Positions 9,380 to 18,516 of a stretch of DNA of 34,658 nucleotides are shown here, piece after piece. The DNA is taken from positions 1-34,658 of the forward strand of contig JAFGHE010000159.1 of the NCBI GenBank assembly GCA_016930295.1. The letters run 5' to 3'. The translations under genes were made by a program, and so were the position numbers. Below the pieces are notes generated by a model. The model saw nothing but the letters and a program-made list of their open reading frames with translations, searched no databases and had not been told where the DNA came from. The DNA comes from Sedimentisphaerales bacterium (GTDB lineage Bacteria > Planctomycetota > Phycisphaerae > Sedimentisphaerales > SM23-30). Each line of letters opens with the position of its first letter. Position 1 is the first letter of the stretch.

Positions 9380-9934
9380 ATGTCGAAAAGTCCCATGTTA
9401 TCATCGGAAAAATGCATTTTGATGGTAGTGGATATCCAGGAGGCTTTTATTAATCATATTCCAGACCTCGATCACATCGTACAAAGAAGCTGCATTATGG
9501 TCCAGGCAGCGCAGTTACTGGAGATACCTGTGATTGTCACTGAACAATACCCCAAAGGACTGGGCCGAACCCTCAAGCCTTTACAGGATGTATTAGGTGA
9601 TATCACTTATTATGATAAAGTCACGTTCAGTTCATGTCTGGATAAAAAAGTTACCCAGGCGTTACTTTCATATAATCGAAAACAGTTGCTCCTGATCGGC
9701 CTGGAAGCCCATGTATGTGTGGCCCAGACCACCTATGATGCCATCAAACAGGGATTATTTCCCTATATTGCCGTCGATGCCGTGGGTTCCCGGCATGACA
9801 CAGACAAGCAGATAGCCGTAGAACGATTACGACAATCCGGCGCCGTCATAACGACAACGGAAGCGGCTATTCTGGAAATGACGGCTACCAGTAAACATCC
9901 GGCATTTAAAAAGATATCACAATTAATCAAATAA
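9380..9934 (+). CDS. Isochorismatase-family cysteine hydrolase
   Basis: MVVDIQEAFINHI; VIVTEQYPKGLG; LLLIGLEAHVCVAQTTYDAIKQG - typical family motifs. Confidence 0.93.
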   Translation: MSKSPMLSSEKCILMVVDIQEAFINHIPDLDHIVQRSCIMVQAAQLLEIPVIVTEQYPKGLGRTLKPLQDVLGDITYYDKVTFSSCLDKKVTQALLSYNRKQLLLIGLEAHVCVAQTTYDAIKQGLFPYIAVDAVGSRHDTDKQIAVERLRQSGAVITTTEAAILEMTATSKHPAFKKISQLIK

Positions 9935-9958
9935 CCTCCTATTCATAAGGATAATACC

Positions 9959-10945
9959 ATGACCTATCTTGTTAACCGATTAAGCCGTTTACGGGCCAAT
10001 GAAACGTTTCGCCAGATGGTCCGTGAGAACCGCCTTGAGGCAGGCGATCTGATACAACCTCTGTTTGTTCACCACGGCGACCAGGTTAAAAACGAAATTG
10101 ACTCTATGCCGGGTCAATTCCAGTATTCCATTGATAATCTGATTGAGGTTACTCAAAGATTATATGATGCCGGGCTCCGAGCTGTGCTTTTATTTGGAAT
10201 CCCCGCCGGCAAAGATGAAGCAGGCTCGGATACCTGGGATGACGAACATGGTATCATTCAGCAGGCACTCCGGGCCTTGAAAAAAGCGGTTCCGAAGATG
10301 ATTCTTATTACTGATGTATGCTTTTGTGAATACACAACTCATGGTCATTGCGGGGTTTTGGTTGAGCGTAACGGCCAAAAAGTTCTCGACCATGATGCCA
10401 CACTCGATAATTTAGCCCTGCAGGCAGCTTCCCACGCACGCTCCGGTGCGGATATGCTGGCCCCTTCGGGCATGATCGATGGCGCTGTTGGTATCATCCG
10501 GGAAACTCTGGACGGCCTGGGATATCAACATCTGCCGATTATGAGTTACTCCGCCAAATATGCATCCAGTTTCTACGGTCCTTTCCGCGATGCGGCCCAG
10601 GGAGCACCCCAATTTGGCGATCGGCGCAGTCATCAAATGGATTGTGCCAACTCTAACGAAGCCCTCCGTGAGGTTGAAATAGACATCCAGGAAGGGGCTG
10701 ATATCGTCATGGTCAAACCTGCCCTGTCCTTTATGGATGTTATTTGTCGAATAAAAGAGCTCTTTAATATACCCTGTGCCGCCTATAACGTCTCTGGTGA
10801 ATACGCCATGGTCAAAGCCGCAAGCGAGCGGGGCTGGCTGGATGAAAAGCAGTGTGTCATGGAAATACTGACTTCATTTAAACGTGCCGGCGCCGATCTC
10901 ATCATCACATATCACGCCGGGGATGCAGTAAACTGGTTACCATAG
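9959..10945 (+). CDS. hemB: Delta-aminolevulinic acid dehydratase (porphobilinogen synthase)
   Basis: DVCFCEYTTHGHCGVL metal-binding motif; MVKPALSFMDVICRIK active-site region. Confidence 0.98.
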   Translation: MTYLVNRLSRLRANETFRQMVRENRLEAGDLIQPLFVHHGDQVKNEIDSMPGQFQYSIDNLIEVTQRLYDAGLRAVLLFGIPAGKDEAGSDTWDDEHGIIQQALRALKKAVPKMILITDVCFCEYTTHGHCGVLVERNGQKVLDHDATLDNLALQAASHARSGADMLAPSGMIDGAVGIIRETLDGLGYQHLPIMSYSAKYASSFYGPFRDAAQGAPQFGDRRSHQMDCANSNEALREVEIDIQEGADIVMVKPALSFMDVICRIKELFNIPCAAYNVSGEYAMVKAASERGWLDEKQCVMEILTSFKRAGADLIITYHAGDAVNWLP

Positions 10946-10967
10946 CTTCCTTTATGTAACCAGTTTA
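10929..10967 (+). terminator. Hairpin overlapping the hemB stop codon
   Basis: TAAACTGGTTAC (10929-10940) / GTAACCAGTTTA (10956-10967), 12-bp perfect stem; no strong T-tract. Confidence 0.4.
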
Positions 10968-11036
10968 ATTCCAGTCAGTTACAAGACTACTCAATCTTGA
11001 TGTACCAGTCGTTGTATATAAATCCCGGCAATATCG

Positions 11037-11064
11037 TTGACATTAAATGTGTCTCTTGTATTAT
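11037..11064 (+). promoter_or_regulatory. Candidate sigma70 promoter of focA
   Basis: TTGACA (11037-11042), 16-nt spacer, TATTAT (11059-11064); about 150 nt upstream of the focA ATG. Confidence 0.55.
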
Positions 11065-11160
11065 TTTGATTTTAAAATTTCTGAGGCTTTTATCAGGCTT
11101 CGGTTGTTTTTTGACGATTTATTGTCATATAGTAATTGAAAATTGAATTTGAAAGTATCG

Positions 11161-11194
11161 GGTCTTGCTGAAAAAGCAGGACAGACCTTTTTTT
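11161..11194 (+). terminator. Intrinsic-terminator-like hairpin inside the putative focA leader
   Basis: GGTCT-TGCT-gaaaa-AGCA-ggac-AGACC then TTTTTTT, between the candidate promoter and the focA start. Confidence 0.5.
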
Positions 11195-11218
11195 ATTTCT
11201 TTTTATATGGAGTATGAC

Positions 11219-12049
11219 ATGTCAAACGGAGATTTTTCTGTAGATGCATTATTACCGCCGGCCATGGCGGAAAAGGCAGAAAATGTAGGGGTAGCCAAAG
11301 CTAATATGGATGCTTTGACTATGTTTTTACTGGCTATTCTGGCCGGCTCATTTATCGGCCTGGGTGCGGAATTTTGTACTGTCACAATCACTGGTACCAA
11401 GGCCGTAATGGGTTTCGGATTAACCAAACTACTGGGAGGTCTGGTTTTTTGTATCGGACTTATTTTAGTAATCGTGGCCGGGGCTGAACTTTTTACTGGA
11501 AATAACCTGATATTAATGGCGACTATCAGCGGTAAAGTCTCTATTGTCAGGCTTTTACGTAACTGGATCATCGTTTATTTAGGTAATTTTGTTGGTTCTG
11601 TAGCAACAGCCTTTTTTATCTATTTAAGCACTCAATATACCATGGATGGGGGTGCAGTGGGTCAGACAGCCATGAACATAGCCGCAGGTAAATGCAATCC
11701 CGATGTCGGCTTTCTCGCCTATTTCTTTAGAGCCATCTATTGTAATGCCCTTGTTTGCCTGGCGGTCTGGCTGTGTTTTTCCGCTCGTACCAGTACAGAT
11801 AAAATCCTTTGTATCCTGTTTCCCATTACTGCTTTTGTTGCTTCAGGCTTTGAGCACTGTGTGGCAAATATGTATTTCATCCCGATTGGACTATTTATTA
11901 AAGATGGCACCCAGACGGTTATGGATAATTTAACCTGGTCTAACTTCTTTATTGTCAATCTATTACCGGTAACTCTGGGTAATATTGTAGGGGGCGCCGG
12001 TTTTGTCGGAGTTTTCTATTGGTTGATCTATCGCAGGAAAAAACCTTAA
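11219..12049 (+). CDS. focA: Formate/nitrite transporter family protein
   Basis: FNT fold motifs, e.g. AGAELFTGNNLI and NFVGSVATAFF; start chosen at ATG 11219 (preceded by GGAG) instead of the TTG at 11165. Confidence 0.9.
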   Translation: MSNGDFSVDALLPPAMAEKAENVGVAKANMDALTMFLLAILAGSFIGLGAEFCTVTITGTKAVMGFGLTKLLGGLVFCIGLILVIVAGAELFTGNNLILMATISGKVSIVRLLRNWIIVYLGNFVGSVATAFFIYLSTQYTMDGGAVGQTAMNIAAGKCNPDVGFLAYFFRAIYCNALVCLAVWLCFSARTSTDKILCILFPITAFVASGFEHCVANMYFIPIGLFIKDGTQTVMDNLTWSNFFIVNLLPVTLGNIVGGAGFVGVFYWLIYRRKKP

Positions 12050-12072
12050 TTTCTGAATTTATAAACAGATGC

Positions 12073-12115
12073 AAAAGAGGGCAAAACTTCTCTGGTTTTG
12101 TCCTCTTTTCTTTAT
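12073..12115 (+). terminator. Rho-independent terminator after focA
   Basis: 15-bp stem (one G-U) AAAAGAGGGCAAAAC / GTTTTGTCCTCTTTT with 7-nt loop, followed by CTTTAT. Confidence 0.75.
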
Positions 12116-12275
12116 ATAAAATGCCGTATAATATGAACACAAGTTATGTATATAACTTACTATAAATCTGGTTAAAAAAATAATCATAACTTATTTAATA
12201 TCAATAGATTATAGAAAGTGCCGAAATTTTTTGGGGAAGTTTCAGATCGATTCCGGGATTTAGATTGATTTATTT

Positions 12276-12303
12276 TTGAAAATCATGTATGGTTTACTAA
12301 AAT
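12276..12303 (+). promoter_or_regulatory. Candidate sigma70 promoter of rpsO
   Basis: TTGAAA (12276-12281), 16-nt spacer, TAAAAT (12298-12303). Confidence 0.4.
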
Positions 12304-12365
12304 GTAGATGCATTGCCGATAATATTTTCAGGTATATGTAAATATAATAATGATAATACTTCTAG

Positions 12366-12395
12366 CTGGTCGGTGCCGTTGTTCGGGCTGACTGG
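12366..12395 (+). promoter_or_regulatory. Candidate S15 autoregulatory hairpin in the rpsO leader
   Basis: CTGGTCGGT (12366-12374) can pair with GCTGACTGG (12387-12395), including a G-U next to a G-C; 3' arm overlaps the start of the GGGGAAGGG Shine-Dalgarno. Confidence 0.35.
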
Positions 12396-12409
12396 GGAAG
12401 GGACACGAG

Positions 12410-12676
12410 ATGATTACTGCAGAACTTAAAAACAAAGTAATCCAGGACTACGCCATACATGAAGGCGATACCGGCTCACCGGAAGTGCAGGTTGCACTCC
12501 TGACCAGTCGTATCATGGATTTGACAGAGCACTTAAAAACACACAAAAAAGACCATTCTTCACGCCGCGGCCTTTTAAAAATGGTGGGTAAGCGTTCCAG
12601 TTTACTTAAATATCTCATGCGAAATGATCGTGACCGCTACAATTCGATCATCTCCAGACTTGGTTTACGCAAATAG
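12410..12676 (+). CDS. rpsO: 30S ribosomal protein S15
   Basis: 88 aa with [51 protein letters not shown]; next to pnp. Confidence 0.99.
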   Translation: MITAELKNKVIQDYAIHEGDTGSPEVQVALLTSRIMDLTEHLKTHKKDHSSRRGLLKMVGKRSSLLKYLMRNDRDRYNSIISRLGLRK

Positions 12677-12950
12677 AAGATATAAGTACCAACCATGGAT
12701 CGATATTCTTTTATTCCCTTTGGGTGGAATAAGCGGTGAATGTACGTCAATTAATATCCAAACACGGGGTATCAGCTTTAGTTAGAGTCCACATGTTTAT
12801 TGAACATTCACAGACAACGTAGTGATAATATCTCAAGAATATAAAAAATGTAATTTTGATTGGATAGATGGAAATTAGTGCAGCAGTGTTTATAGCATCC
12901 TGTGAAGGTAGATGTTGTTAAGACAGGCAAGAAAAAGAAAGTAGGATAAT

Positions 12951-15056
12951 ATGATGTCAATGGTAAAGAAAGTAGAAAGACAAATTGCAGGAAGGATGCT
13001 CTCTATTGAGACAGGCAAACTGGCAAAACAGGCAAATGGAGCAGTGGTCGTACGTTATGGTGATACGGTAATTCTGGCCACGGTAGTAAGAGCGGAACCC
13101 AGAGAAGGAATCGATTTTTTCCCGTTAAGTGTTGATTACCGGGAAAAGACCTCAGCGGCAGGAAAATTTCCGGGCGGATTTATCAAACGCGAAGGTCGTC
13201 CCACGAATAAGGAAATATTGACCATGCGTATGATAGACAGGCCTATCCGCCCCTTATTTCCCAAGGGTTACCGGGATGAAGTACAAATCCAGGTTATGGT
13301 CTGGTCTGCCGACCAGCAGAATGACCCGGATATTCTGTCCATGATCGGCTCTTCGGCAGCGCTGGCTATCTCCGACATTCCCTTTGAAGGGCCGATTGCC
13401 GCAGTACGAATTGGACGGGTAAATGATGAATTTATAATCAATCCCACTCATCAGGAACTGGATAAGTCCTCTCTCAATCTGACCTTAAGCGGTCACCGAG
13501 AGTCTGTAAATATGATTGAAGTCGCCGCTAAAGAGCTTTCGGAAGATATTATTTCCGAAGCGATCGAATTTGGCCATAAGACGGTTATAGAAGTCTGTGA
13601 TATGATTTCCGAGTTGGCAGCCGATTGTGGCAAGGAAAAAAAGGAATTCACGCCTCCTGATATCAGCGAACTGATGCAAATTCTGGAGGAAAGACTGGAC
13701 GAGCCCTTCCGTCAGGCACGAGTATTGCCCACCAAACAGGAGCGCTATGAAAAAACCACGACACTGTTTAATGATTTCATCAACGAAATGTGCCCGGAAG
13801 ACGGTGAAGAAAAGTATCCCCGGGAATTAGTCAATATGGCTATCGCGGATTTTTGTGAAAAAATAACCCGCGATGATTTAATGAAATGCAAACGGGCCGA
13901 TGGCCGTGGTTTTAATGATATTCGTACTCTAAGTGGTGAAGTGGGAATGTTACCGCGAACCCATGGTTCAGGCATGTTTACGCGCGGAGAAACACAGTGC
14001 CTGGTCACAGTCACATTGGGAACGATCGCGGACTCCCAGCGGGTTGACGGACTGATAGAGGAATACACGAAACGGTTTATGCTGCATTATAATTTTCCCC
14101 CCTTCTGTGTAGGTGAAGTTCGCCGGATAATGGGACCCAGTAGAAGGGATATAGGGCATGGTGCTTTGGCCGAAAAAAGCCTGGAGCAGGTGATGCCGGT
14201 CCTGGAAGATTTTCCTTATACGGTCCGGCTGGTCAGTGACATCCTGGAATCGAATGGTTCCAGTTCCATGGCCACGGTATGTGCCGGGACACTGGCCCTG
14301 ATGGATGCCGGTGTGCCTATTATAAGGCCGGTGGCGGGCATCTCTATCGGGATGGTATCCGATGAACAGAATAATTACCAGCTACTCAGCGACATCCTGG
14401 GTGAGGAAGATCACTACGGTGACATGGACTTTAAAGTTGCCGGCACGCAGCGCGGCATTACGGGAATTCAACTGGACCTGAAAGCACGCGGTATATCCTT
14501 TGAACGCATACGTGAAACTCTGAGCCGGGCTCGCAATGCACGCATTGAGATTCTAAAGATGATCCTCAGTATTATTGACCAGCCGCGTAAATCCCTTTCC
14601 GCTTATGCGCCGAAACTGCTGTCCCTGACCATACCCGTTGACATGATCGGGAAAATCATCGGACCGGGCGGCCGGGAAATTAAACGGATTCAGGAGGAAA
14701 CCGGGTCCACTATTGAGATCGAAGATGACGGCACCGTCTTTATTTCGTCGTTTGACAGTGACGGGCATCTCAAGGCCAAGCAGATTATCGAATTAATGAC
14801 AAGGCCCCTGCAGATCGGCACTTCGGTGGATGGCAAGGTTGTTTCGATTAAGGACTTTGGCGCCTTTATTGAGTATGCCCCGGGTATGGAAGGTTTATGC
14901 CATATCAGCGAACTTTCAGATAAATATGTAAAATCGGTGGAAGATGTCTGTTCCCTGGGCGATACCATGAAATTCAAGGTGATCGCGATTGATGAACAGG
15001 GCCGAATCAAACTTTCACGCAAGGCAGCCATGAAAGAAGAAGCCTCTCTGGTGTAG
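12951..15056 (+). CDS. pnp: Polyribonucleotide nucleotidyltransferase (PNPase)
   Basis: Two RNase PH domains, KH (IPVDMIGKIIGPGGREIKRIQEETG) and S1 (GKVVSIKDFGAFIEYAPGMEGLCHISELS) domains. Confidence 0.99.
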   Translation: MMSMVKKVERQIAGRMLSIETGKLAKQANGAVVVRYGDTVILATVVRAEPREGIDFFPLSVDYREKTSAAGKFPGGFIKREGRPTNKEILTMRMIDRPIRPLFPKGYRDEVQIQVMVWSADQQNDPDILSMIGSSAALAISDIPFEGPIAAVRIGRVNDEFIINPTHQELDKSSLNLTLSGHRESVNMIEVAAKELSEDIISEAIEFGHKTVIEVCDMISELAADCGKEKKEFTPPDISELMQILEERLDEPFRQARVLPTKQERYEKTTTLFNDFINEMCPEDGEEKYPRELVNMAIADFCEKITRDDLMKCKRADGRGFNDIRTLSGEVGMLPRTHGSGMFTRGETQCLVTVTLGTIADSQRVDGLIEEYTKRFMLHYNFPPFCVGEVRRIMGPSRRDIGHGALAEKSLEQVMPVLEDFPYTVRLVSDILESNGSSSMATVCAGTLALMDAGVPIIRPVAGISIGMVSDEQNNYQLLSDILGEEDHYGDMDFKVAGTQRGITGIQLDLKARGISFERIRETLSRARNARIEILKMILSIIDQPRKSLSAYAPKLLSLTIPVDMIGKIIGPGGREIKRIQEETGSTIEIEDDGTVFISSFDSDGHLKAKQIIELMTRPLQIGTSVDGKVVSIKDFGAFIEYAPGMEGLCHISELSDKYVKSVEDVCSLGDTMKFKVIAIDEQGRIKLSRKAAMKEEASLV

Positions 15057-15091
15057 CATTTAAATCTGTTTTACTTTTAATACAAGACGTT

Positions 15092-15156
15092 TTATCAATA
15101 ATACCGAAGACGCAGGATAGTTACGCCTTATCGTTTCCTGCGTTGTTTATTGATAA
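15092..15156. other. Long imperfect inverted repeat after pnp
   Basis: TTATCAATAA (15092-15101)/TTATTGATAA (15147-15156) and ACGCAGGA (15110-15117)/TCCTGCGT (15136-15143) nested in one hairpin. Confidence 0.6.
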
Positions 15157-15199
15157 TAAGTCGGCTGAGGCGGTGGCGCAGAAATAAATACCTATAGCT

Positions 15200-16069
15200 A
15201 TGATTAATATTGCGGTGGCATTCACGCTGGGGGTACTCGTGACGATCCTGGCAACGGTGACAGGATTACGTCACCGCGGGCGCCGTCATAGTATTAAACA
15301 GCGAAAACTGATACACCGAACCCGGCAGGCGGAAAAAAAGGCCGAAGCCATGAGTAAAATGGGGATTCTGGCCGGCCATCTGGCACACGAAATACGCAAT
15401 CCTCTTTCGACCATCAAGGTCAATTTACAGCTCCTTTCCGAGGATATCAAATCTCTGTCCCGCACGATAACATCCCATGAAGAGACCTCGAGCGCAAACC
15501 AGACCGAACAGCTTTATCGGCGTCAGTTACGTAAAATCGAAACCATTACCAGGGAAACGGATCGTCTCACCAATACGCTTAACGATTTCCTGCGTTATGC
15601 CGGGCGTATGGAAGTGCATCTGGCCCGGCACGATTTAAATGAAATCCTGGAAGACCTGATCGATTTTTATGAACCTCAGGCCATCAACTCTAACGTGCAA
15701 ATTCGCAGGAGCCTGGATAAGGAGCCCGCTTACTGTCGTATTGACAAAGACCTCATCAAGCAGGCCTTTCTTAATCTCTTTATCAATGCCATCCAGATCA
15801 TGGATGAACAGGGCGGCGAACTGATGATCCGTACCCTCAATCAGGATGATATGATTGTGGTGGAGGTCATCGATACCGGCTGTGGCATGGATGAACAACA
15901 GCAGGAAAAAGCGTTTGATCCTTATTTTTCCACCCGACCCGGGGGCACCGGCCTGGGACTGCCTACCTGCAAGCGCATCATTGAAGAACATCAGGGCAAT
16001 ATCTACCTGGAAAGTGAACCCGGCAAGGGAACCCGATTTACCATCGAACTGCCCCGGCTTAAGGATTGA
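15200..16069 (+). CDS. Sensor histidine kinase (single N-terminal TM, no obvious sensor domain)
   Basis: H-box GHLAHEIRNPLSTIKVNLQLL; N-box NLFINAIQIM; G-boxes DTGCGMDEQ, GTGLGLPTCKRI. Confidence 0.95.
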   Translation: MINIAVAFTLGVLVTILATVTGLRHRGRRHSIKQRKLIHRTRQAEKKAEAMSKMGILAGHLAHEIRNPLSTIKVNLQLLSEDIKSLSRTITSHEETSSANQTEQLYRRQLRKIETITRETDRLTNTLNDFLRYAGRMEVHLARHDLNEILEDLIDFYEPQAINSNVQIRRSLDKEPAYCRIDKDLIKQAFLNLFINAIQIMDEQGGELMIRTLNQDDMIVVEVIDTGCGMDEQQQEKAFDPYFSTRPGGTGLGLPTCKRIIEEHQGNIYLESEPGKGTRFTIELPRLKD

Positions 16070-16102
16070 TTCGCCGGATAAATCGGGTACAATGAATACA
16101 CC

Positions 16103-17461
16103 ATGAGTGAAAAAATACCGATTCTGATCATTGAAGATGAGACGGCCCATGCCGAAGCCCTGGCCGAGGCCCTGGAACGAGAAGCCTATTCTGTCACTAC
16201 TGCCGCCAATGGCCGGGAGGGGCTGGATAAGTTCCAGGCCGGCGATTTTTATGTGATCGTGACCGATCTGAAGCTGGGCGGTGAAACTGACGGGCTGGGC
16301 GTACTGGAGGAGATTGTCAAAAGCAACCAGTCCTGTGAGGTCGTACTGATTACCGCGCACAGTTCCATTGAAACCTGTAAAACCGCCCTGCGCGAAGGGG
16401 CGTATGACTATATTGAAAAACCCATTGACCTCGATTTATTACGCGCAGTGGTCAATCGGGCCGCGGAAAAAGTCAGACTCATGCGGGAAAACCAGCGACT
16501 CCAGACCCACCTGGAAGATAAGTTCGACTTCAGCGGCGTTATTGGAGAATCACCGGCCATGCTGCGCATTGCCGACAAACTCAATCGCGCTGCCGCGAGC
16601 AGCCTGACTGTGCTGCTCCAGGGTGAAAGCGGGGTTGGCAAGGAACTATTTGCCGAGGCTATCCATTTTAACTCACCCCGCAAAAACAAACCCTTTGTGC
16701 CGGTCAATTGTGCCGGGCTTACGGATAACCTGCTGGAAAGTGAACTGTTCGGCCATGTCAAGGGCGCTTTTACCGGCGCGCTCAATGACCGCAAAGGCTA
16801 TTTCGCCATGGCGGACGGTGGCACCCTGTTCCTGGATGAGATTGGCGATATGCCCCTTACCATGCAGGCCAAACTCCTGCGCGTATTGGAGGACCAGATA
16901 GTTATCCCTGTGGGCTCCACACAGGGAACCCGCGTCGATGTACGGATCATCAGCGCCACCAACCAGAACCTGGAAACAAAAGTGGAAGAAAAAGAATTCC
17001 GACAGGACCTGTATTTTCGGATCCGGGGCGTGAACATCGAGATTCCTCCCCTGCGCCAGCGGCGCGAAGATATCCCCCTGCTGCTCAATCACTTCCTTAA
17101 TGAATTTGCCCAGTCCGAAGACCGGCCGGTGCGCGGCTTTACGCCGGCGGCCCTGCGCAGCCTTAAAAGCTATGACTGGCCCGGCAATGTCCGCGAGATG
17201 CGTAACTGCGTGAAAACCATGGTGGTCCTGACCGATTCGGAACTCCTCGATGTGGCGGACCTGCCCTTTGAGATGCACCAGCAGGCCTCCGGAGAGGAAA
17301 CCCTGAGCAATCTGGCCGGCGTCAACCTCAACGAACTGGAAAAAACCGCCATCCAGCGCACCCTCGAAATGGTCAACGGCAACCGAGAAATGGCCGCCAA
17401 AATGCTCGGCATCGGTGAACGTACCCTCTACCGGAAAATCAAAGAGTACGGATTGAATTAG
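16103..17461 (+). CDS. Sigma-54-dependent response regulator (REC-AAA+-Fis)
   Basis: REC domain; Walker A GESGVGKE, GAFTGA loop, LFLDEIGDMP; C-terminal Fis-type HTH; 34 bp after the kinase. Confidence 0.98.
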   Translation: MSEKIPILIIEDETAHAEALAEALEREAYSVTTAANGREGLDKFQAGDFYVIVTDLKLGGETDGLGVLEEIVKSNQSCEVVLITAHSSIETCKTALREGAYDYIEKPIDLDLLRAVVNRAAEKVRLMRENQRLQTHLEDKFDFSGVIGESPAMLRIADKLNRAAASSLTVLLQGESGVGKELFAEAIHFNSPRKNKPFVPVNCAGLTDNLLESELFGHVKGAFTGALNDRKGYFAMADGGTLFLDEIGDMPLTMQAKLLRVLEDQIVIPVGSTQGTRVDVRIISATNQNLETKVEEKEFRQDLYFRIRGVNIEIPPLRQRREDIPLLLNHFLNEFAQSEDRPVRGFTPAALRSLKSYDWPGNVREMRNCVKTMVVLTDSELLDVADLPFEMHQQASGEETLSNLAGVNLNELEKTAIQRTLEMVNGNREMAAKMLGIGERTLYRKIKEYGLN

Positions 17462-17599
17462 ATATCCATTGCCTTTTTTGATATAGTAATCTGATGGCTG
17501 TCTCCCTATTCTGGATATTAAATATTAAAAATCAAAATGTAAAACTACATAGTAAAAATTATAAAGTATTTACACACGACCTGAATAAAATCTATATTC

Positions 17600-18310
17600 A
17601 TGAATACCCAGGTTAATAACAGTCAATGTAAAAAATCAAAAGTATCGTCCCTGGCGATCTGGGTATTGGTGTTGGCATTACTCTCTTCTCCCTTATTATT
17701 AATATTTGCCTTAGAGTCGGCACGAAGTGGTGAGGGAGCATGGGTATCAGCTACTATGGCAGGTATTCTGGTACTTTTAGAGATAATAGCTTTAATCAGA
17801 ATTAATCGCAGTAAAGGATTATTAACGGGTCAAGGGGCGGCTGTTGTGGCATTTTTTATTACCCTGACAGTTGGTGTTTTCAGTATTTATGCCAATTTCA
17901 CTCACCTTCGATTTTTACATCATGTACAATGCTTTTCCGTATTATGTGATGTATGTGATGCCCTGGAGAAATATCAAAGCGACCACCAGGGTAACTATCC
18001 ACCGGACCTGATTACTCTGACTGAGGGGAATTATCTTGATGGTTCAAGCATGCGCGGATCGGAAGACATTAATTCCTATTTGATTAATCAATACAGGTAT
18101 CACGGAGCCGATCTTCCTAAGAACAGTCCCCCCGATATGATACTTGTTTATGATAAATTTGGTACTCATGAGGACAGGTATCGAGATGTACTCTTTACCA
18201 ACGGTAATATAGAGATAATGTCTGAGAGGGTCTTTCATAAAGGCCTCGCCCGGGATAATGAATTACGGGAAAAAATGGGATTGAGTATTTCTACAGATGA
18301 TCATAAGTAA
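17600..18310 (+). CDS. Membrane protein with DUF4190-like TM region and pilin-like C-terminal domain
   Basis: Several hydrophobic segments, then CDALEKYQSDHQGNYPPDLITLTEGNYLDG...MILVYDKFGTHEDRYRDVLFTNGNIE resembling type II secretion/pilin-like substrate domains. Confidence 0.55.
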   Translation: MNTQVNNSQCKKSKVSSLAIWVLVLALLSSPLLLIFALESARSGEGAWVSATMAGILVLLEIIALIRINRSKGLLTGQGAAVVAFFITLTVGVFSIYANFTHLRFLHHVQCFSVLCDVCDALEKYQSDHQGNYPPDLITLTEGNYLDGSSMRGSEDINSYLINQYRYHGADLPKNSPPDMILVYDKFGTHEDRYRDVLFTNGNIEIMSERVFHKGLARDNELREKMGLSISTDDHK

Positions 18311-18346
18311 CTTACGGAGCCTGCAATAGAAATAAATAATTAAAAA

Positions 18347-18442
18347 GCAAGCTGAAGCTTGAACTCTCAGCTCGTTGGCGGAATATCCCACCATTCGGCG
18401 GGTTCTCTGAAGGAGCGCTAAGAGTTCACGATTTATCGTGTA
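18347..18442 (+). repeat. Intergenic structured repeat, copy B
   Basis: GCAAGCTGAAGCTTGAACTCTCAGCTCGTTGGCGGAATATCCC...GGAGCGCTAAGAGTTCACGATTTATCGTG; outer stem TGAACTCT/AGAGTTCA, terminal hairpin CACGA-TTTA-TCGTG. Confidence 0.75.
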
Positions 18443-18516
18443 AATAAAACTATCCCGTTACAGGATAAACGAAAGCATTGCCTCGATGGAAAGAATTTTA
18501 CACCTATAACAACTGA

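Noticed and set aside
15635-16360. 241-aa minus-strand ORF spanning the kinase and regulator genes
   Set aside because: Overlaps two confident genes on the other strand; no family motif.
16673-17278. 201-aa minus-strand ORF opposite the sigma54 regulator
   Set aside because: Antisense shadow of a highly conserved AAA+ gene; composition reflects codon bias of the real gene.
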